A stretch of 64,000 nt of DNA from Eupeodes corollae (Eukaryota; Arthropoda; Insecta; Diptera; Syrphidae): positions 141,818,645-141,882,644 of the forward strand of contig NC_079147.1 in assembly GCF_945859685.1 (NCBI RefSeq), given 5' to 3'. Below are positions 58,251 through 64,000 of the stretch, one piece after another (positions within the stretch are counted from its first letter, which is position 1; every line of letters starts with the position of its first letter). Position numbers and translations under genes: made by a program. The notes below the pieces were generated by a model. It saw only the letters and a program-made list of their open reading frames with translations, was not told the DNA's origin and made no database searches.

Positions 58251-59670
58251 CAAATTATTTTACTATAAAAATAAATTGTTCGTTTTGAAAAAGAAATTTT
58301 TATTTTGTTTTTCAAAATTTGCTCATTACATTCGAAAACTTTTTACCTCCACTGTTAAATCGTTCCCGCATTAAGTCTATATATTGAACAAAATCTATGC
58401 CATGGGAGTGGAAGTTTATTTAATAGTTTTTCTTGAATTTTCCCAAACAATATTGGCAGTAAATTCAATGTGCAGAAAAATGATATCGTAAATCATATAC
58501 GAACATATAACAACTATAGCAGCGTGCTCTACGGTGCGGGTCGATGGTGGAGCGGCCGAAGCAAGGAAACACCACATCATGGAGGAAAGGCACTGAATTC
58601 TTCTATATTAGCTTAGTCCGAGTACAGGTTTTAGTTCACACGGAACCGGATTGTTTGTAAAATGTGCCTCTTGATGCTGCCCGATAGATCTATACACGAT
58701 GGCACTCCAAGCTTCTCCTCTCTATTACCTTTACCTATATAGGAGGTATAGCGTATCTTTTACAAAAGACTCTGTCTTAACTATAAATTCTAGTGAAATA
58801 AGATTTTCATTTTTAATTGAAGGTGAGGGTGGTGTAGGTTGGTTTAGAGCAAGCTTTAGAGACTTGTACATAGTAGGTATGTCGGTAAGTTGGAGCTGGT
58901 TAGCCTAGGCGTGCCTACAGTTTTCTGAACTTTAATTATATCTACAAGGTATAGTGGTCTGCACGAAGACAAGTTAGCTTGATGGAGATAATATTGCGCA
59001 GACAAGCAGTCTTGAGACTTGCATCGAAATTGTTGAACGGTTAAGTGAGATTGGAGCACTAGTTAATGATTGTTTTTTTAAATTTTAATTTTAATGTCAG
59101 AGCGGGAAACATAAACTTGTTTGTTTTTTTCATTTTTGTATAGGCATAAGTGTGGACAGAGGAAATTGCGAATGAAAGAGCTTTAAAGTAAATTGTAATT
59201 TAAGATTATGTTCGAATTCATACTGTTTTATGGAGGATATATTTTGATTGCACGTATATATATATCAATATAATACTTTTAATTGAAGGAAAGAGAATGT
59301 TTTACTCACAATGAAACGGTGAAACTTCTGCGGAAGTACCTGAAAGTATACAAAAATATTAAATAGGTTAAAAATAGATATTAATAGTTTTATAAGACTA
59401 AATAACTTAAAATAAAATATTAACCTTGCATTATAATATTCCTATGCAAAGAAACTGTAGCTCACTTTGGATTCTTCCAAAGTGGTTGAATATTTTAAGT
59501 GTCAATTTAAGACTTGACATGTTATCAGAGAGATCCAAAAGTGTCAAGTAGTATGATAACTTTGGTCTATTGCGAAACTACCCAGGCTTCAAAATCATAT
59601 ATTGGTTTGTTTAAATGATATAACAAATGTAATGGGTGTTTTTTAGACATGTGGTTTTCAATCTTACACT
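58251..59670. other. AT-rich non-coding stretch
   Basis: No gene found. The sequence at 58515-58580 (GCTCTACGGTGCGGGTCGAT, GGAGCGGCCGAAGCA) is GC-richer but I recognise no tRNA or other RNA gene in it. Confidence 0.35.
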
Positions 59671-61020
59671 TGTACTTAAGGTAAGGCTACAGTTCTGTGC
59701 GAACTAAGCCCTTCCCCTTACCCAACAATATTCTCCGCCTAGTTCTGCCCCTAATTAAATGTGTCCAGTTGCGAGCCCTATGTTGGGTGAGTTCACTTTC
59801 CACTCATACCGCCTGATTCACTGCCTTCCTATATTGCGCTGTCCTGAAGGTATTGGATCAAAAACATTCCAGGCTGGAGCGTAGGTTTCTCGCTCTCTAC
59901 GTGAACAAGCCATCTCAGTCGTTGGATTTTTATCCTTCTGGCTAAGTATTCCTCGCTGTACAGCCCGCAAAGCTCGTTGGTTTATCTTCTCCTCCACCTA
60001 TCTACTCAGCAAACCGTAGATCGCATGTAGAACTTTTCTCTCAAAAAGACCCAAGGTGATTTCATCCATTTTTGTCATAGTCCATGCTTCGGCACCGAAT
60101 AGCAGAACGGGGATGATAACAGTCTTATATAGCGGCATTTTTGTTTTCTACATTATAAGTGAAGTCCAGGTAGACGAAGTTTTACTACCTCAAAGTTACA
60201 CCTGTCGATGGTGACATTAGAACCGTGAAGTCATTGTTCATCTCTCCTCTTCTGCTCATAAAGTCCTTAAGCAGCTCTCGTCCTTCTATGTAGCCACTTT
60301 GCGTTTCTCTTGTTTAGATGATTTTTCTTGTCGACATTCCTCATAAAACCAAGGGTCTTTTGTAGGTGGCTGTTTGAAACCCAACACGTCAGAAGCGACT
60401 TCATTGTTACCACTGGTTTTCGATAAATTTTGTTGGCGGCAGAGAAGTTCGAGAGAGTTTAGTCTTAAATCGGTTGGCGGAGCATTTGGTGATGTCTTGC
60501 GATTGTAATTTTTCGACATTGTGTTTTTACCAGAGTCTCTCTGTTTTGCTTTATTGCTAGAAATCCGAAGAGCTTCCTTGGCTACAACGAAGTAGCGGTT
60601 CAAGTCAATATTAGCTCCTTATAAAGATCGGACATCGATGATGCTGGTCGGTCGCAATATCGTCAATCTTGTTGAAGGTAGATTGGTCTAGAGAACTCAA
60701 AGTTTCTTTGTGGATGTTGAGGTGTGGATAACTCGTACTCGCCTCGCAGCAAAATCGATGAGGATTAATCCGTTATCAGAAGTGTTTTCGTCCAGGCTAT
60801 TTTTTGCGATAAATCTGCCAAAGGATTCTTTTCTTTCTAGCTAAGCATTAAAATCTCCCAGGGCAATTCTAAAATCTTAGATACATCCATTGTTTCGTCC
60901 AAGAGCTCGAAGAAAATATCCATTGGGTGGCAAGAGTGGGAATTGATAGACAGATATGGGTTTTGAGAAAGAGCTGTGGACGCTTGCGTCTTCTTGGATG
61001 CGTATGTCTTCAGTTTAAAC
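59671..61020 (-). mobile_element. RTE-clade LINE copy, inverted and internally deleted, retaining 5' leader
   Basis: On the minus strand it begins near 61020 with CGCAAGCGTCCA, TTTCTCAAAACCCATATC and TGTCTATCAATTCC, the leader of the copy at 54675. A deletion then joins leader to late endonuclease: IFFELLDETM, a damaged GDFNA block, SDNGLILIDFAAR, and NIDLNRYFVVAKEALRISSN (frame 60603-60286) running through LCRQQNLSKTSGN and SDVLGFKQPP with DPWFYEECRQEKSSKQEKRK. A second deletion removes nearly the whole reverse transcriptase; sequence resumes in its C-terminal part (AVRFGAEAWTM-like near 60095, LGRLAYNE-like pieces, and the GARNW region near 59770). It ends near 59671 in CCTTAAGTACAAG. The linker wording resembles the copy at 47907-50312. 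Dead. Confidence 0.82.
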
Positions 61021-62885
61021 ATCAACTCTCTGGATGTTAACTTAAGCTCAAAAGAAACTTCGGAGCCGCAAGTAATCCTAGAATGGCATTATTTTTACAA
61101 ACCCAATAAGCCCCACAGCTCGTTCGTTGATATGGCTATTTTTTTTAAATTTTGATTAAACTTTTGAATTTTCAAAAGCTAGATCATGCGACGAAGACGG
61201 GCATTTAAGATTTGAAACTTTAAATATTTAAGTTGCTGGTTTTGAGTATTATGTTAATTCTATATACAAGTCCACCTTCAGGATATTTGCCTTACATAAT
61301 TTACCAAAATTTGTAAGTAGGCATCTTGAAATTGTGTGTTCTGGAACCAACATTTTTATTCATCGCTCTTGTGGATAGGTACCTTTTGGCTTTTGTTTTA
61401 TAGTTGACTATACAACTTTACGACGACGACGATAAGTGGAGCGACGACTTGAACGAAACGTGCACTTGGACAATTTGAGATTCATTAAGAATTAACAAGT
61501 GCACTTTGGTTGGACAACTAAGACTATTTGTTGCGGTGAAGCGGCGGTGATGGTCCTGGAATGGCATAGTATGGGTATAGTGGCCATTTTGAAAAAAAAA
61601 ATATCATAGACTCAAGTACACACACAGTTGTTCAGCATACAACTGGAATCGGCTCAGTCCAACCCCAGCCTTAGCTTAATGCCCAATGCCCAACCCATCA
61701 GCCCATAGTTCAACCGACAGAAATGGCTGCATGCATTTCGGATGGACAGGACACAAGGATGTTTGCATTTTTAATGCAGCGCATAAAATATATACTGCAT
61801 TCCGCTCTATGCGCCCGCAGACGATGTCCTTCTTGTTGTTTCTCGGTTGATTTTGGATTGGCTTGGCTTGGTTTAAGGCTTAAGGATTCCCATGCTATTC
61901 CTATGTTACATTTTCCAACGGTTGTAAATTTATTTTTTTTTTTTTTCATTTTTTGTGTGTTTTTATGCCATTCCCTTGGATTTATTTGTATATTCATCGG
62001 TGAGGAAAAAGCAAACCAAAAAATTAAAAAAAAAAAAAAAACTATAGAATATTATTGCTCCACGGACTGCAAGAAGAGTTTTGTGTGGTGGTCCGTACTC
62101 GAGAGAATTTCAATGGACGGGGTTGGTTCATTATGTGGCAAACTCATTATAAAGCAATGCAAAGCATAAACATGTACCTACACTCTTGGCTAATTAATTA
62201 AAATAATATAAAAAGGTTTATGCATTTGGAGTACATTTTTCTTTTTTAGTCAGGATTAAAAGCAACCACATACAGATAGATGTATAATTATATACAGAGG
62301 TACCTGTATACATACTAATTAAGTAATTATTATAATTTTCACGATGTTTTAAAGAAAAGCAGTGAAAATGTAACTTCATCCATGATTTTTCAAAAAAAAA
62401 AAACAATAATTGAAATAAAAAAAAAACTAGTTTGTTAAAAAGTTGTGAAAGGATTTCTAGTTCAATGCCGCTCTCTCAGGCAAAAATATAGATAAATACC
62501 ATTTAACCTAGATGAGAAAGAAATCCATTATTCTATTCGGGTTCCACGAAGTGAAGATACATACCTTCGAATATGTTGGAGTTTGCGGTGCACTGTTCCT
62601 GGAAACTACCAAACAGGAAATAATTTGGAAGCATACAAAAGCAATAGGTAATAAGTTCTGAATGAAACATGCCTCACAAACTGCAACTTATCATCTCCAT
62701 CGTCACAAGAAGATTCCAATTTGATATCATAAAGTATTATTTTTTTCATGGGGACTTGACAAGCAGTTCGAAATTGTCGAACTGTCATTGTCAATTTATG
62801 CAATACATTTTACATGTTTATCTAGTAATGTCTTCATGTCTTCAATCAGTGATCGCAACTTTTTTTAAAACGAGTCGTTCACAAG
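61021..62885. other. non-coding stretch with a GC-richer part
   Basis: 61380-62170 is less AT-rich, with ACGACGACGACGAT at 61421. A plus-strand frame of 148 codons (61723-62169) contains a poly-Phe and a poly-Lys run encoded by T- and A-tracts and no domain; I regard it as chance. Nothing else was recognised. Confidence 0.4.
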
Positions 62886-62889
62886 AATA

Positions 62890-63310
62890 AATAAACTTAA
62901 TTCAATTTCATGGCCAAGAATTTAGTTTGATTGTAAAAATTGACCAATTCCAGAAGAGAAGCCCAATTCTCGAACACATTTTTCACCAATACATCAGCAA
63001 TAAAGCACCAGATATTCTCTTACAAATCGTAAATCTTCTCGGGCTTACTTGTGTAGACAAGCGCCTTTCGCGGCCGTCTTGTTAGAAGTAAAGCAACATC
63101 CTCCAATGCAGACACGAATAAGTCATTAAACATGGTTTTATAGCGTTCCCCAATGACTGTAACATTATCTTTTTGAAGAAATATGGACCGATTATTCCAT
63201 CTTCCCATTGAGTACCAAACACTGACTTTTTGAGGATGGAACGGATATGGCGGCCGGTGGTGTTTAGATAATGGCTTGTGGATTATAATCACTCCAAATA
63301 CGAACATTTT
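62890..63310 (-). pseudogene. mariner/IS630-type transposase relic
   Basis: Minus strand from 63310: NVRIWSDYNPQ (frame-broken), FHPQKVSVWYSMG, IGPYFF in another frame, DNVTVIGERYKTMFNDLF and SALED (frame 63307-63020), then, across a deletion, VYTSKPEKIYDL, a stop, and ADVLVKNVFENWASLLELV near the C-terminus. HPQKVxVWxxMG ... NVTVxGERYxxM is the middle of the same transposase family as at 22565-23194, and the C-terminal ENW block matches its end. The deletion removes the second catalytic Asp and the LTPLDFFLW block. The reading of individual blocks is clear; no terminal repeats were seen. Confidence 0.82.
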
Positions 63311-63329
63311 GCTTATTAACTAACGCATT

Positions 63330-64000
63330 CAACTAAAAATGGTCAACCAATCCCATCTCCCCAATTCAGAGGAAGTAAAGATTGCCATTTCTAAACTGAA
63401 GTCTAATAAAACCGCTGGAGCAGATGGCTTGACTAAAATAATTTGGTTAAGAGCATGCGCATAACTTATCTGTAAAATATGGTCGAAAACAAGCATTCCC
63501 GACAAATGGAACCTTATTATTATTTCTCCGATATAAAAAAGAGTCCCTCTAAACTGTACCAACTATAGATGAATCAGTCTTCTTAACATCGCTTACAAAA
63601 TCTTCTCTGCTGGAATATGTGTACGTTTAAAGCCTATCGCCAAACACATTATAGGTACTTATCAGTGTGTTCTAAGACAAGAAAACTCCATAGTCGATCA
63701 AATAGTCACATAACGTCAGATCCTGGAAAAACCCTAAGAATATCAAATCGACACCCACCATCTTTTCATCGATTTCAAGGCCTCATATGACAGCATCTAA
63801 AGTTACGAACTGTTTGGAGTGGTTTATAATTTTGGCATCCTTGTCATATTTGTCCAGCTACATGTCGATCATGGAGAATTCGTGGTGCTCCATAAGGGTT
63901 CGAAACAACTTAACCGTACCTTTTGATGTCCAAAAAGGTTTTAAGAAGGTGATGCGATGTCATGAGATCTCTTTTACTTCTTCCTTGAAAGATTAGTGCA
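63330..64000 (+). pseudogene. RTE-clade LINE relic, running off the window
   Basis: Reverse transcriptase blocks in broken frames: EEVKIAISKLKSNKTAGADG, LICKIWSKTSIPDKWNL, NCTNYR with ISLLNIAYKIFSAGI, CVLRQENSIVDQIVT (degraded FRPGKST block), IDTHHLFIDFKASYDSI (catalytic block), YNFGILVIFVQL, and FDVQKGFKK at the end. Several stops are in frame, including in YR-TGA-ISLLN. The right part lies beyond the window edge. Wording (IDTHHLFIDFKA) is nearest the copy at 47907-50312. Confidence 0.85.

Noticed and set aside
61723..62169. Plus-strand frame of 148 codons
   Set aside because: Its length comes from T- and A-tracts (poly-Phe, poly-Lys). No domain or signal, and a frame on the other strand overlaps. 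Treated as chance.

Overview
The window is strongly AT-rich eukaryotic DNA from an insect, most likely a fly (Diptera). That reading rests on the mix of degenerate transposons, on a broken HPF1-like sequence, and on the absence of any operon-like coding or bacterial signal. I found no convincing intact host gene. Almost everything recognisable is mobile DNA in various stages of decay, set in non-coding sequence that could be intergenic or intronic.

Layout. 0-5 kb: a mariner-type transposase relic, one member of a (CAAA)n-tailed repeat family, then several fragments of an RTE-clade LINE in the same orientation. 5-9 kb: another mariner-type relic and a broken HPF1-like sequence lying between inverted repeats. 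9-14 kb: an RNase H-bearing LINE relic (minus strand) and the first member of a dispersed non-coding family, called family E here. 14.8-17 kb: GC-richer unique non-coding sequence. 17-25.3 kb: three more family E members, a piggyBac-type transposase pseudogene beside one of them, and a mariner-type transposase pseudogene on the minus strand. 25.3-28 kb: unique sequence rich in GTC/GAC triplets. 28-32 kb: a jockey-like LINE relic, an RTE copy with endonuclease and reverse transcriptase, a tRNA-derived SINE and a Helitron-like 3' end. 34-38 kb: a nested block with the (CAAA)n family, family E inserted in the tail of a second SINE, a degenerate minisatellite and a LINE relic, all lying between two short inverted repeats. 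39-48 kb: relics of several LINE types and one more mariner-type transposase. 47.9-50.3 kb: the best preserved RTE copy (minus strand), with a 346-codon open frame. 52-58 kb: an RTE relic and a nearly full-length RTE copy with its 5' leader. 59.7-61 kb: an inverted, internally deleted RTE copy. 62.9-64 kb: a mariner-type relic and an RTE fragment that runs off the window.

How the parts relate. The RTE copies share a (TAAG)n-type 3' tail, a C-terminal region and, in two copies, the same 5' leader; at least two subfamilies are present. Family E has no recognised transposase, is bounded by a palindrome at one end and a T-run at the other, and carries a central array of units about 173 bp long. 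It is the most interesting unexplained structure here, together with the HPF1 fragment between inverted repeats. All identifications come from reading motifs by eye; no database search was run.
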